Positions 36,279-47,329 of a stretch of DNA of 64,000 bases are shown in pieces. A model generated the notes under the pieces. That model had not been told where the DNA came from. It did no database searches and saw only the letters and a list, made by a program, of their open reading frames with translations. Source of the DNA: Tenebrio molitor (lineage: Eukaryota; Arthropoda; Insecta; Coleoptera; Tenebrionidae); contig NC_091046.1 of NCBI RefSeq assembly GCF_963966145.1, forward strand, positions 44,764,001 to 44,828,000. Reading direction: 5' to 3'. How positions within the stretch are numbered: position 1 is the stretch's first letter; each line of letters begins with the position of its first letter. The position numbers and the translations under genes are program-made.

Positions 36279-37289
36279 TACAGAGTGATCACAAAAAAAC
36301 GCCCCAGCTTATATCGTTCTTATTTGAAATTCAATTTCAACGAGCGGTACATCAAATTAAAGGGTTCAAAATGTACTCTAAACTGGATATAAAATGTTGC
36401 CCTTAGCAACCCTATCTTACAAGGGTCACGGGTCAACTTAATTTTTTTAAATAGCAACATATAATTTTTTTGGTACAGTTAGATTCATTATGTTTTTCTA
36501 AGTTAAAACATATAGCACACCCTGTATATTTAAATGTTATTCTAACATAAGAAATAAATAAAATTCAATTACAAATCATTAGGAATTAGTAGAACTTTAT
36601 TCGTAACAGACCATGAATTACTTAAGATATTCTTGTAGCCATGGAAACACAAAAAAATAAACATTTATTTTGAAAATAAACTTTATTTGTCGTAATTTTT
36701 GTTTAATTTTGTTTCTCCAATTTAGTATTGTGAAATAAAATGAACAATAATGAAATTGTGGATATGTTGCAAGCATATTTCGGAAATAATAGAAATTACT
36801 ACTTGCAGAGAAACCCCACCTGAAAGCCTTCTGAATGCCACGCGAAGTGTCTCGAACAAAATGGTGCTCAATTTGAACAGATCAGTTGAAAAAAAAATTA
36901 TTGTTATTTTATTGTTTCTATTACTTAATAAATATTGTTTTTCCATGACTACAAAAATGTGTTCATAAGTAATTCATGGCCTGTTACGAATAAAGTTCTA
37001 CTATTCCTATTAGAATTAGAAATTAGAATGACATTTAAATATACAGGGTGTACTATATTTTTGAACTCAGAAAAACATAATGAATCTAACTGTACCAAAA
37101 AAAATATATGTTGCCATTAAAAAAAATAAAGTTGATCCTTAACCCTTGCAAGGGAGGATTGCTAAGGGCAACATTTTATATCCAGTTTACAGTACTTTTT
37201 GAATTCTTTAATTTGATGTATTACTCGTTGAAATCGGATATCAAATAAGAAAGATATAAGCTGGGGCCTTTTTCTGTGATCACTCTGTA
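36279..37289. mobile_element. 1 kb foldback element
   Basis: Both ends read TACAGAGTGATCAC, followed by long inverted arms (about 350 bp each, 36279-36640 and 36930-37289). Inside each arm a second boundary CACCCTGTA/TACAGGGTG is visible, so a foldback is nested within the ends of another. The central spacer of about 290 bp has no recognisable gene. Confidence 0.8.
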
Positions 37290-37307
37290 TAATACAATAA
37301 GTGGTCT

Positions 37308-37450
37308 AATTTTTTCCAACAAAATTTGTCATTTAAGACATGAGTAGCTTTTGCAACGAAAATTACACGAGTCGACGAAGGAGACGAGTGTAATTTTCCA
37401 AAAGCAAAAGCTACGAATGTCTTAAATGACAATCCACCGAGAAAATTTTT
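37308..37450. repeat. Hairpin with CGAG apex
   Basis: TTTGTCATTTAAGACAT pairs with ATGTCTTAAATGACAA; the apex reads ACACGAGTCGACGAAGGAG followed by ACGAGTGT. Confidence 0.75.
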
Positions 37451-37659
37451 ATCGAGTTGACCCAATTAATAAATTTGACGTTTCATTTTGACACAAATTT
37501 TTCGCTGAAAAACCACTAGTTGTTTTTTCACTCATCTGGTTGTCTTTTCACTCTGCTCGTTGTTTTTTCACTATAAATCAATTTGATTGGTCCAAATTTG
37601 AAAAATGCTGCAATTCGATTGGTAAAAAATTTTCGAGTTGGATTGTGGAAAAAAAATTT

Positions 37660-39345
37660 TTTCGCGGATTCGAACGAAATTGCGGTGAGTTATTGTATAG
37701 GATGTGTTGAATTCAGTCATAGGGAAAGTTCCGGTCATAGACCCCATTTGTTGGTGTGGGAGCCAAAAATATGAGATTTTTTGTTTTTTGTGATTTTCTC
37801 TTAAACGAAAAAAGCGAGGTAAAATTTTTTCGGGCCAAAAGAAGCGCATTGAAAATAGGAATCCAGCGGTGTAGAATTCATTGTCATATTATGTCTAATA
37901 AGGGAGCTATGGCCGTTTAAATGTTTTTTCGGGGTGCAAATTCAATAGAAGGTAGGGGGGTTCATGGTTTTTTCGAAAAATTTGTTTCTCGCGGATTCGA
38001 ACGAAATTGCGGCGAGTTATTTTATAGGATGTGTTGAATTCAGGCATAAGGAAATTTCCGGTCATAGACACCAATTGTTGGTGTGGGAGCCAGAAATATG
38101 AGATTTTTTGTTTTTTGTGATTTTCTCTTAAACGAAAAAAGCGAGGTAAAATTTTTTCGGGCCAAAAGAAGCGCATTGAAAATAGGAATCCAGCGGTGTA
38201 GAATTCATTGTCATATTATGTCTAATAAGGGAGCTATGGCCGTTTAAATGTTTTTTCGGGGTGCAAATTCAATAGAAGGTAGGGGGGTTCATGGTTTTTT
38301 CGAAAAATTTGTTTCTCGCGGATTCGAACGAAATTGCGGCGAGTTATTTTATAGGATGTGTTGAATTCAGGCATAAGGAAATTTCCGGTCATAGACACCA
38401 ATTGTTGGTGTGGGAGCCAGAAATATGAAATTTTTTGTTTTTTGTGAATTTCTCTTAAACGAAAAAAGCGAGGTAAAATTTTTTCAGGCCAAAAGAAGTG
38501 CATTGAAAATAGGAATCCAGCGGTGTAGAGTTCATTGTCATATTATGTTTAATAAAGGAGCTATGGCCATTTAAATGTTTTTTCGGGGTACAAATTCAAT
38601 AGAAGGTTCATGGTTTTTTCGAAAATTTTGTTTCTCGCGGATTCGAACGAAATTGCGGTGAGTTATTGTGTAGGATGTGTTGAATTCAGGCATAGGGAAA
38701 TTTCCGGTCATAGACACCAATTGTTGGTGTGGGAGCCAGAAATATGAGATTTTTTGTTTTTTGTGAATTTCTCTTAAACGAAAAAATCGAGGCCAAATTT
38801 TTTCGGGCCTAAAGAAGCGCATTGAAAATAGGAATCCAGCGGTGTAGAATTCATTGTCATATTATGTTTAATAAGGGAGCTATGGCCGTTTAAATGTTTT
38901 TTCGGGGTGCAAATTCAATAGAAGGTAAGGGTTCATGGTTTTTTCGAAAAATTTGTTTCTCGCGGATTCGAACGAAATTGCGGCGAGTTATTGTATAGGA
39001 TGTGTTGAATTCAGGCATAAGGAAATTTCCGGTCATAGACACCAATTGTTGGTGTGGGAGCCAAAAATATGAGATTTTTTGTTTTTTGTGAATTTCTCTT
39101 AAACGAAAAAAGTGAGGTAAAATTTTTTCGGGCCAAAAGAAGCGCATTGAAAATAGGAATCCAGCGGTGTAGAATTCATTGTCATATTATGTTTAATAAG
39201 GGAGCTATGGCCGTTTAAATGTTTTTTCGGGGTGCAAATTCGATAGGGGTTCATTGTTTTTTCGAAAAAAAAATTTGTCGCGGATTCGAACGAAATTGCG
39301 GTGAGTAGGATGTGTTGAATTCAGGCATAGGGAAATTTCCGGTCT
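37660..39345 (-). repeat. Tandem satellite, unit about 325 bp, just over five copies
   Basis: The landmark GATTCGAACGAAATTGCGG recurs at 37667, 37993, 38321, 38640, 38965 and 39283, giving unit lengths of 326, 328, 319, 325 and 318 bp. Units 2 and 3 are nearly identical; outer units are more diverged and the last is cut short near 39344. Each unit holds a minus-strand frame of 83-92 codons (PRFFRLRE, YFWLPHQQ), but this follows from the repeat itself and is not taken as a gene. Confidence 0.95.
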
Positions 39346-39652
39346 AAAATTTGTACACGTATTTCAAAAACTACCTGTATTTTAATTCAAATTTAATTCT
39401 TGCAGATAACTTTAACATTTTGTTCTTCTTTTCCAAACCACATCCATAAAACTGGAAAGGAACAAATTCACCTCCAGATGGGAATAAAAATAAATATTCT
39501 TTCCGGATGGTAGATATTTATTAACATAATCTATTCTATGCAGAAGTGACAGTCTAAGATTTAAAAATTATACCTACTTCTACTGACTATCTGTGACACA
39601 ACGCTGAAGCTATTGCTCAATTTTATCCTTAAATAAAATATATTTGTTGAAT

Positions 39653-40967
39653 TTATTCATGTAACTGACTAGCAAGAGCAAAATATGACCAGGAAGTCTT
39701 CAGTATCTAAAAGAATATTTTCAACTGAATAATTGAGACATAAAAATCTTTACCTTCAGAAAAGTGTTTAGACAGAGATCGAACAAATTTAAAGCTGAAA
39801 TTCTCAGAGGTCTTTGAGCATTCATTATAAAGAAAATCAACCTCTTTTTTGCTTCTGTCGATGCCCCTAACCAATCAGACTGAAAAGCAGAACGTGGAAC
39901 TTCATCGCTCTGTTTGCAAAAATAATTAAAAAAAAACATAGTGCGACGACGCGACTTACCTTGACCTGTATTTCATTAGCGAACCAACAATAAATAAAAA
40001 TTTCGAAAGTAGCGGAAAAGCCGTAAATTCCGAATGAGAAAAATTGTTCGCCTAGAGGTGTGACCTACAAATAAGAGTTTGAAAAAGATATATAAAAAGT
40101 GACCTTGACACGTACTATTGTCATGAGAAACATGCTAAACCCAATGGAAATCGCACTTGCGAAGAATTGTACTAGGATAATCCAGTCGAATACTTCGTTG
40201 AAAGATTTTGCAAATCTAAAAAGAAACGTTTTACTAAAGAATCTAAATTATATTGAATTGAGACACTTTAAGACTTCTCTGTGATGTTTGACGCATCGAA
40301 TCAAGTCCTCTTCGAATCCTTCAGGTTTGAGCTTTCTCAAATTATCATTCAAGATGTCCAACTGGATCCCAGTGTACATACTCATGGCAGCAATCAAAGT
40401 GTCAACGTGCACATTGCTTATAGCTATGTAGGAAACACTGATAGACTGATGGATGTAGGCGATTTCATAATTCGGAGATATTTTGGGATCGAAAGGGTAC
40501 CACGCCAAGAAAGGCAATTGTCGCACTTGAAACAACGGAACGAACACCCAGAAAGCCACAGTCGCCGTTGCACAGATACAAAAAAAGTTATACATCGACT
40601 TCCAAGAGTTCAACTCCGGCAAGATGAAACTCATTTGTTCCCTGGACGGTTGGAATATGTCGCTGTTCAAGGTCACCAAAAGTCGTTTGAAAGTCTTGTT
40701 GTTTCGCGTGAGGTAAAATATCTTCAGGAGAATCAGTATTTCGGAGAAATTCACGAAGCCAGTGCCTGTCACGATTTCGAGGTCGTTGAAATTCATGAAT
40801 ATTTTTACGGTTTCGATGAAGGTTTGGAGGAATCCGAAAAAAATTACTGCAAATACCGCCCACAAAGTGTAGAGGTCGGTGGCGTAGCCGTTCTTCGGCC
40901 AAAAGCCCAAGATTCTGAAGCAGATGATGTGTTTTTTGATGGTGGTGGTCCAATCGTAATGCTCCAT
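39653..40967 (-). CDS. Odorant receptor G (7tm_6), intact, weak first donor
   Basis: Exons: 40967-40267, 40215-40116, 40064-39960, 39909-39754, 39706-39653; 371 residues. Introns are 51, 51, 50 and 47 bp. It is the shortest intact receptor here: the second extracellular loop lacks about nine residues found in others (VPLFQV runs straight into RQLPFLAWYPFD). Its nearest relative is B (KIFYL.RN, LLVTLNSD.FQP). The first donor, AAA|GTGTCT, is poor, though the spliced frame and 100 bp exon 2 agree with all paralogues. A 5' UTR intron (about 40977-41070) is suggested by TCAAG|GTAAAC and TTTTTTAG. The start is the ATG of MEHYDW; the upstream TTG frame is not used. Confidence 0.88.
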
Positions 40968-41248
40968 TACCAACAACTAAAAAAAAAATTAATGTAGGGA
41001 TTTAATTTAATTAAAATTGATGCATGACAAATTAAGTGGTCTTCGAAACCTGTAAATTTAAAATGTTTACCTTGACAAAGACTCCAGAGAAAAATCAGAC
41101 AAATAAATTTAAATTGAGTACTTTCAAGTGTACGTCTGCTCCAAACAAAAATATTTAAATGTTCTTGTGTCTTGATTGGCATTCCAGTTTTAAGGAAAAA
41201 GTTGCTGTCGCAAGAAAGAGCTTTTACGCAAAAACTGCTAGAAGTCAG

Positions 41249-41260
41249 AGCTTTTATACG
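41249..41260 (-). promoter_or_regulatory. TATA box of receptor G
   Basis: Minus strand CGTATAAAAGCTC, followed by a CAGTTTTTGCGTAAAAGCTC block shared with the promoter of receptor C. It lies upstream of the predicted 5' UTR intron. Confidence 0.6.
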
Positions 41261-41390
41261 TCGACATCTGCGCCGTTACACGCGACGAGAATTGGTAATT
41301 ATCACCCTGGTCTTCAATTTTTCCCAAAATATTTACTCTAAACCCCTTCATTATTGTTACTAATTAATCAAGTCAAACTTCTTTCTGGAT

Positions 41391-41416
41391 TTTCGTGGGA
41401 AATGGGCCAAATGGCA
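41391..41416. promoter_or_regulatory. Upstream box 1 of receptor G
   Basis: TTTCGTGGGAAATGGGCCAA followed by ATGGCA, about 140 bp before the TATA box, the same spacing as in C. Confidence 0.5.
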
Positions 41417-41522
41417 ATGACGACAATATTTCAACGAAAGAAAATTGTCTCTTGTATTTTTCCTGAAATGTAATAATTATTAATGGAAACGGGTTTGGTT
41501 TTAATAGTTGGTCTTGTAATTG

Positions 41523-41568
41523 GGATTCGTGAGAAAATATGTAAAAGGACGTAGATTATTCATAATTA
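41523..41568. promoter_or_regulatory. Upstream box 2 of receptor G
   Basis: ATTCGTGAGAAAATATG with TTATTCATAATT about 20 bp further on. Confidence 0.45.
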
Positions 41569-42186
41569 AGGACAAACAGTAATTAGGGTGAAAAAGTCTT
41601 TTCGGTTGAACGATTAAAAATTTACTAATAATGGCAGTCGTGGGTCGTTGGTGGAGAGATAAAGTTGTGAATGCGAGCAAAACTAATCTCTGATTTGTGT
41701 GAAGCTGTGGCAAGTAGATAAATAAAATTTTTATTCTTGTTCTAATTTGTTAAAATTGACGTTTTAGCGGTCAAAAAGCATAAAAGATCGAGAACACAAA
41801 ATGTCCGATGTGGTATTGAAGGTAAAGAATAATAAATAATAAATGGACTTAATAATATGTAAGAGTATATTAAATAACAAAATAACACAAAACAGTAAAT
41901 ACTGATCAGAATTTTGATCCAAACGATAATTAATAATTCTTATTTTGACATGAATTATGATAAAAAAGTAACACAATTACAATTCACGCATAAATTAATC
42001 AATTTATTAAATGAGGTGCCGGAAATGTCTACCTTCTTCTTTTCGTAACAATTTGTGGCACGTTCCCGCTTTCCTACATAAAGTTCAGTCTGTTGCGTTG
42101 CGATAACTGACGCATTCAAGTGTGGGCAGCATTTTGCATTATTTCTCTTGCAGTTTCAATAACTGCACTAACTGCAGCTGTGCGTT

Positions 42187-42519
42187 TTAGCGGCCGACCT
42201 GTGGTTTTTCTTCGGTAAATGCCTGCAGTTTCACGAAACAACTTTGCACACCGGCGCAGGTTATCTTCCAAGGTTTTCCGTCAACAATAACATTGGGAAA
42301 TTCGGCGATAAACTCTTCTAAGCAGTTTTGTACGGAGTAGATCCATGAACCATTCATTTTCAAACAATTGCGATTGCGAAAATAACTTTCAATCAAAACG
42401 TTTTCTGCTCTAACGTAAACTTGTCTGGACGCAAATGTCAAAATTGACAGTTGTACTCTAATTTTACTAACGGAAAGTTCAAACGACGACATGCCTTCAC
42501 AGAAACAAAATATTTCCAT
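42187..42519 (-). pseudogene. Transposase N-terminal fragment
   Basis: A 110-codon frame. It contains RAENVLIESYFRN, then NGSWIYSVQNCLEEFIAEFP, the spacing of aromatic and acidic residues found in the helix-turn-helix start of DUF4817-type transposases. In another frame GRPLKRTAAV follows at once, like the GRP(R/K) linker of these enzymes, so the gene is frameshifted near 42200. No catalytic domain follows. ACACCCGATATC beside it resembles the end at 19138, so an element boundary may be close. Confidence 0.55.
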
Positions 42520-42689
42520 AGGTAATACTACCAGAATATTAAATGAACACCCGATATCTCAGATACAGAAATGTAATTTTTTTTTATTAACGTTTTTTAC
42601 ATTTGTTATGGGCACGCTATAAGGAATCATGCTGGTCTATGTTATCCACTTATCAAAAAATAGTATAAAATTTTATTTTTTACATATCG

Positions 42690-42990
42690 TAATAAAAGTG
42701 GCTCTTTTTTACAAGATAAATCGTAGTGAAAGCAGTATTTTTTTGCATCACTTTATTCCATTTCCTTGGAGATGATTGTCAAAGCATACCCATTTTTTTT
42801 TGTAATTTTTCATAAATCCTTTTGGACAAAATTTCTCAACTTACATCGATATGCAAAAAAATAGTGTGTACAACATGTTATGAAAGTCTCTTTTTTTCAC
42901 TTATTTGCTTCATTAACTCGGCCTACACCCTCGTTAATCAATCTGCAAATTCGTGAAAAAAAGTATGACTTTCATAACTAGTTGTACAAA
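42690..42990. repeat. Inverted copy of repeat at 28980-29280
   Basis: Contains ATTCCATTTCCTTGGAGATG, CTTTTGGACAAAATTTCTC and TGACTTTCATAACTAGTTGT, each the complement of sequence at 29.0-29.25 kb. Confidence 0.8.
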
Positions 42991-43043
42991 TAACTATTTT
43001 TATAATATGTAGATAATAAGTAATAACACTTTTAATAAATTTG

Positions 43044-43059
43044 CCCGGCGCATCCACCA
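43044..43059 (+). repeat. Dispersed 16-mer motif, copy 6
   Basis: Exact core preceded by TTTG and followed by TTTGAG. Confidence 0.9.
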
Positions 43060-43649
43060 TTTGAGATTTATTGTATAATTTACGTATTTATTTGATTGAT
43101 TTTAGATAGAAGAATAAAACATTATTTACACATTATTTTTCAATTATTATTCTGCAATTCAATTTCTCAAAAATAATAAGTAAATTAATAAGACGGCAGG
43201 TCAAGCTATATTGCTTGTTCTGGCCCTTCTAAACTAGTGTTTATAAAAATTTTATCCTACTCTCAAAATATAAAAATGTTTTCAAATCATTTGACGAAAA
43301 TGTTCTTTCCAGGAGGTACTTTTGCTAATATTTTTATTTAGAATTTTTCTTTAAGTAAGAGTCTGTGCTTTCGAGTTTAAATAACATTGTACTGTTACAT
43401 TGTTATAGCATGTCCTTTCCTATCTAAATATCGACAATTTTCAAATAGTATTTAATTCCTAATGCGGTTATCGCACATTTTTATAGAAAAACCTTTAAAA
43501 AGTAGTACTGTGATCCTAGCTTAGATGCTCGCTTAGATTTACAATATACCATTTACATTCCAAAAAAATCTATGTAATCACGCTGCTCTCGTTATAAAGT
43601 TAGATTCTTTGACACCTCGTTGAAGTGTTATCTCTCAACCGCATTTTTT

Positions 43650-43820
43650 GATTAATTCCCACGTACATCAAACGTACATGTTCAGCCAATCAGAGCACTT
43701 GCTTTCATTCAATCAAACATTTTTATCTCAATAAAAACATCCTACTACTCTGTCATCTGTCAAAAAGTGATTAAAATTGCATGCTACTCCTGTCAGATCC
43801 TCAAATTGTTTTAAATAATT
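43650..43820. repeat. Dispersed repeat shared with 27900-28080
   Basis: Same orientation as the first copy, with moderate divergence and small indels. Confidence 0.75.
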
Positions 43821-44013
43821 GTGTTAAATCTTCGATAAATTGAGAATTCTTTACTTTTTTTGATAATTACGAACGAACGAAGCGTTCTTAAGAGCAGTTT
43901 TTTTATTCTTTTATTTATTTTACAAATTTATTTATTAGTCAAATTTTATATCATGGGTCAGCAACGTAAATAAAAAATCCATCAAAAATCATTTATGCTC
44001 GTTCATTTAATTA

Positions 44014-44421
44014 TACAGGGTGTATCCGAATTCGACCGACAAACTCTAAGCGCAGATTCTACGATCAAAAATAAGCATAAAACTCTTAATACATATGGGG
44101 TCAAAAACGCTTAGTTTGCGAGATAATCAACAAAAACGTAAAAATTACGATCTGAATTCCTTGGACTTTATGGAGTTATCTGTGCATTGAACAGCGGGGC
44201 GAAATTTTGACAATTTTTGTAAATTGTCAACAGGTCCTTTTTATTTTTGTACGTTTCATCAAAAAATTTCACCCGATTCCTTTTGTAGATGGTAGAATTT
44301 TTAGTCGATTATCTCGCAAACTAAGCATTTTTGACCCCATATGTATTAAGAGTTTTATGCTTATTTTTGATCATAGAATCTGCCCTGAAAGTTTGTCTGT
44401 CGAATTCGGATACACCCTGTA
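44014..44421. mobile_element. Foldback MITE, TACAGGGTGTATCCG family, copy 1
   Basis: 408 bp; both halves are inverted copies over most of the length (TACAGGGTGTATCCGAATTC at one end, its complement at the other; CATATGGGGTCAAAAA and TTTTTGACCCCATATG inside). It is flanked by TA. Non-coding. Confidence 0.9.
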
Positions 44422-44469
44422 TATACAATTTGTTTGGACCAAAATTCGTTATTCGTTGAACATCAATTT

Positions 44470-44485
44470 CCCGGCGCATCCACCA
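44470..44485 (+). repeat. Dispersed 16-mer motif, copy 7
   Basis: Exact core followed by TTTTAA, 50 bp beyond the MITE and about 470 bp downstream of the stop codon of receptor H. Confidence 0.9.
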
Positions 44486-44954
44486 TTTTAATTGCAAACT
44501 CTCACTTGCAGTAAGCTGAAAGAATATTGTCTAATTCTAATAAGAGTAAAAATCAAGAAGTAAGAATCTGAATCATTTTAAATTTTCAAAAAAAATCTTT
44601 AAACGTGCAAATCTACAGCAGACAGATTTGAATCGTTTTACGCGTACAGGAAATATGTGAAGAGTCAACAAATCAATTAAAGACAAACCAAAGGAAATAT
44701 TTTATTGAAAAAGAAACAATGTTCTTAGAAACGATGACGATAATTACAAAATGTGGTAGGCTTAAATAGTGCGATTAAAATATATACACCTATTTTTTAT
44801 TTTGGTTTCTTCATTTTTTTTCCTTCTTTCAACTTGGTAACTTGTGCTTAAAGAGATTTTTATTTCTTCAAGTGAGTTAAAATTCTTCAAAAATTCTTCC
44901 TATTCTAGACATTAAATTTGCATTAAATATGATCTAGATATTATACTGTCAACA

Positions 44955-46295
44955 TTATTTACTCGATACACTTTGCAAAAGTGCAAAGTAAGACCAACCA
45001 GCTCTCATGATCTAAAAACAATTATTCAAAGCAATTATTGAAAGAAATATGTGATTTTCTCACCTTGAGAAAAGTTTCCATTGAAAGATAAAATAAATTC
45101 ATGGCCGTAATCTTGAAAGGTCTCTGACACCTAAGGACAAAAATATTCATATTCTTCTGCACGTCCAGGGGCGCTCTTGTCCAATCCGATTCAAAAATAG
45201 CATAAGGCACGTTGCCACTCTATTCCTCAAAAAATGTTATTATCAATCATTTAACTTATCGACTCTCACCTTAATCAACACTTCGTTGCTAAACCAGCAC
45301 AACAAAAATATTTCCGCCATTACGGCAGTACCATAAAATACAACAGAACAAAATTCACCGGTCCAAGGAGTGATCTGGTGAAAACTTGATCACAAGAGAA
45401 CTGCAAAAATCTCTTAACTCACCACAGATAGTTGAAACAGTGTCAAACCAAACAAGAGAGCGCTTGTGAAAAATTGAAGAAAAATGATGTAGTTGTAAAA
45501 CATATTTGTAGTTTTGCCAAAACTGCAATCACTAAATTAAGATTTGCACAAACTCAGTGAGTATTACCTCAAGATTTGCCGATGGTGAGCGATGCATTTT
45601 CTAAACTGTCCATCAAAAGAACCTTCTCCCGACTCGAGATTCCTCAAATTGTCGCACAAGAAATCAAACTGCGCCGCTGTGTACATATTCAGCGCTGCTA
45701 TCAGCGTGTCCATGTCTAAGTTGCAAGCACAGATGAAAACGTTACTGATCATTTGGTAAACGTAGGTGATCTCGTAGAGAGGCGAGGACTGGGTGTCGTA
45801 AGGGTACCACGCCAAGAATGGCAAACGGTACTCGCCCAGCGAGCCATCGAAGATTGGAAACACCGCCCAAAAAACAAGAGCACCCCCGGCTGTGACACAC
45901 AGGGAGATGTAAATTCTCTTCCAAAACTTCAAGCTGTCCTCGGCCAATATTTTCTGTTTCGGGGTCTTGGGTTGGAACGAGTTGTCGTTCAACATCAGCA
46001 TGAGCTTCTTGAGAACTCTCATGTTCTTTACAAAGTAGTAAGACTTCAAGAGAGTCAGCAGCTCGGTTGACAGCACGAAAGAGGTTCCGGTGAGAGCTTG
46101 CAAATCGTCGTAAATAAATCCCAAGTTGATCAATTGGGTGAGAGTGTGGACAACTTGGAACAACATGTTTGAACATATCGCATACACGGTGTACCAGTTT
46201 AATTTGTAGCTTCCGTTTTCTTCAGGCCATAAACCTACAACCTTCAACATGACAATGTTTACGTTGATGGTTAATTTCCAATTGAATTCCTCCAT
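44955..46295 (-). CDS. Odorant receptor H (7tm_6), intact
   Basis: Exons: 46295-45568, 45522-45423, 45374-45270, 45219-45064, 45011-44955; 381 residues. Introns are 45, 48, 50 and 52 bp. The codon over intron 1 becomes AG|T (serine) instead of arginine. Exon 3 carries LCWFSNEVLIK, so the usual YCWFGNE is altered at two positions. RLPFLAWYPYDTQSSPLYE and QFDFLCDNLRNLE are present in exon 1. A second in-frame ATG lies at 46331; MEEFNW at 46295 aligns with the other receptors and is preferred. TATA (CTATATAAACTC) is about 85 bp upstream of the chosen start. It has no close paralogue in the window. Ligand unknown. Confidence 0.92.
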
Positions 46296-46374
46296 GTCTA
46301 GAAACCAGATCACATATTTAGTCTCGAGCATGACTCTTTCTAGTTACTGGACAAATGGCAACAAGAGCCCCAGT

Positions 46375-46387
46375 GGAGTTTATATAG
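46375..46387 (-). promoter_or_regulatory. TATA box of receptor H
   Basis: Minus strand CTATATAAACTCC. A transcript starting about 30 bp downstream would still include the upstream ATG at 46331. Confidence 0.6.
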
Positions 46388-46475
46388 ATGACACAATCAA
46401 ATAATTATTTCAAGTCAATATTTATCGTTAAATGAAACCTATAATTACGTGCTTATAATTAACCCAGTTACTTCT

Positions 46476-46504
46476 TTTCTGGTGAGAAATACGCCATGTG
46501 GTTC
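46476..46504. promoter_or_regulatory. Upstream box 1 of receptor H
   Basis: TTTCTGGTGAGAAATACGCC followed by ATGTGG, about 185 bp before the ATG; one base off the TCGTGAGAA core. Box 2 is not clear in this gene. Confidence 0.4.
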
Positions 46505-46929
46505 CGAACGGTTGTTTTCTCAAAAATTATTCAATTAATAGTCGTTCTGTGACCCTTCTCTTGGTATTTATTCAAAACTGCTTATTAGCATCTTGCGACG
46601 AACTGAACAAAGACAATTAATAATGGAAACTGAACACTCCCTTTCTGGAAAAATATGAATAAAGAATTAAATCGTTGTTTTTGGCTGAAACAGTGTGGAT
46701 GCGTTCAGTTTCTCCAAGATTGTTGAGGAGGTTTTAGGGATCATGTTGTTGGGTGTAAGACGTTGTCGCTAACTTTGTTATTTTATTAAGTTACAATCTG
46801 GTTCTTCAGAAGCACAAAATTAGAAGAAAATGAAAATGAAACGAGCAATAACTTGTAAACATCACAATCAATGAGTATCCATAAACGGCAGGTCAGTAAA
46901 ACAAATCTTATTGTTATTATTTAATTAAA

Positions 46930-47329
46930 TACAAGGTATATCACGAGTAATAATGAGCCCGACGGAATTGAAAATGCAACCCACAATACATTTGCAACGC
47001 TAACGTGGATATATATTTTTTTTAAACATGACACATAGTTAACTGTGCAGTTTCCTAAATTTTGACATAAATGTCATATTCGCTTGGTCAAATGAAATTG
47101 TGAAAAAACGAACAAAGAGTTCGAATACATTTTTATCGCCGTATGTTAACTTTGTTGTAAATGTCAGTTGTGACAAATAAATTATTGGAAGCAAAGTTAT
47201 TATGGATTCATAATTTCATTTTAAAACAATACGATATTTAAAACATCCACGTTAGCGTTGCAAATGTATTGTGGGTTGCATTTTCAATTCCGTCGGGCTC
47301 ATTATTTATCACTCGTGAAATACCCTGTA
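46930..47329. mobile_element. Foldback element with long terminal inverted repeats
   Basis: 400 bp. Inverted arms of about 80 bp include GAGCCCGACGGAATTGAAAA and CAACGCTAACGTGGAT on the left, and their complements on the right. The termini TACAAGGTAT/ATACCCTGTA are a variant of the TACAGGG type. Confidence 0.9.

Larger units (their letters stand above)
32910..39652. other. Intergenic region between receptors F and G: transposon and satellite cluster
   Basis: Almost entirely mobile or repeated DNA: two related TIR elements (33590-34088, 34350-35625), a palindrome (35758-35915), a broken transposase fragment (35950-36215), a 1 kb foldback (36279-37289), a hairpin (37308-37450) and the satellite (37660-39345). 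No host gene was found. Confidence 0.7.
40968..44954. other. Intergenic region between receptors G and H
   Basis: Holds the G promoter region, a transposase N-terminal fragment (42187-42519), an inverted copy of the 29.0 kb repeat (42690-42990), the dispersed repeat copy 43650-43820, a complete MITE (44014-44421) and two copies of the 16-mer motif. No host gene was found. Confidence 0.6.

Noticed and set aside
37571..39147. Five similar minus-strand frames of 83-92 codons
   Set aside because: They are one per satellite unit. Similarity follows from tandem repetition; unit length is not a multiple of three and no start or splice context is shared with a real gene.
40281..40997. 238-codon plus-strand frame overlapping receptor G
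   Set aside because: It lies wholly antisense to exon 1 of a well-supported receptor; similar antisense frames occur over C, E, F, H and K.
1262..44485. Reading the 16-mer as real tRNA genes
   Set aside because: No matching 5' acceptor strand, D-arm or anticodon arm was found next to any copy, and nuclear tRNA genes do not encode CCA.
1262..44485. Reading the complement of the 16-mer as primer-binding sites of LTR elements
   Set aside because: No LTR end or shared flank is seen beside the copies, and all seven have the same orientation with mostly different neighbours.
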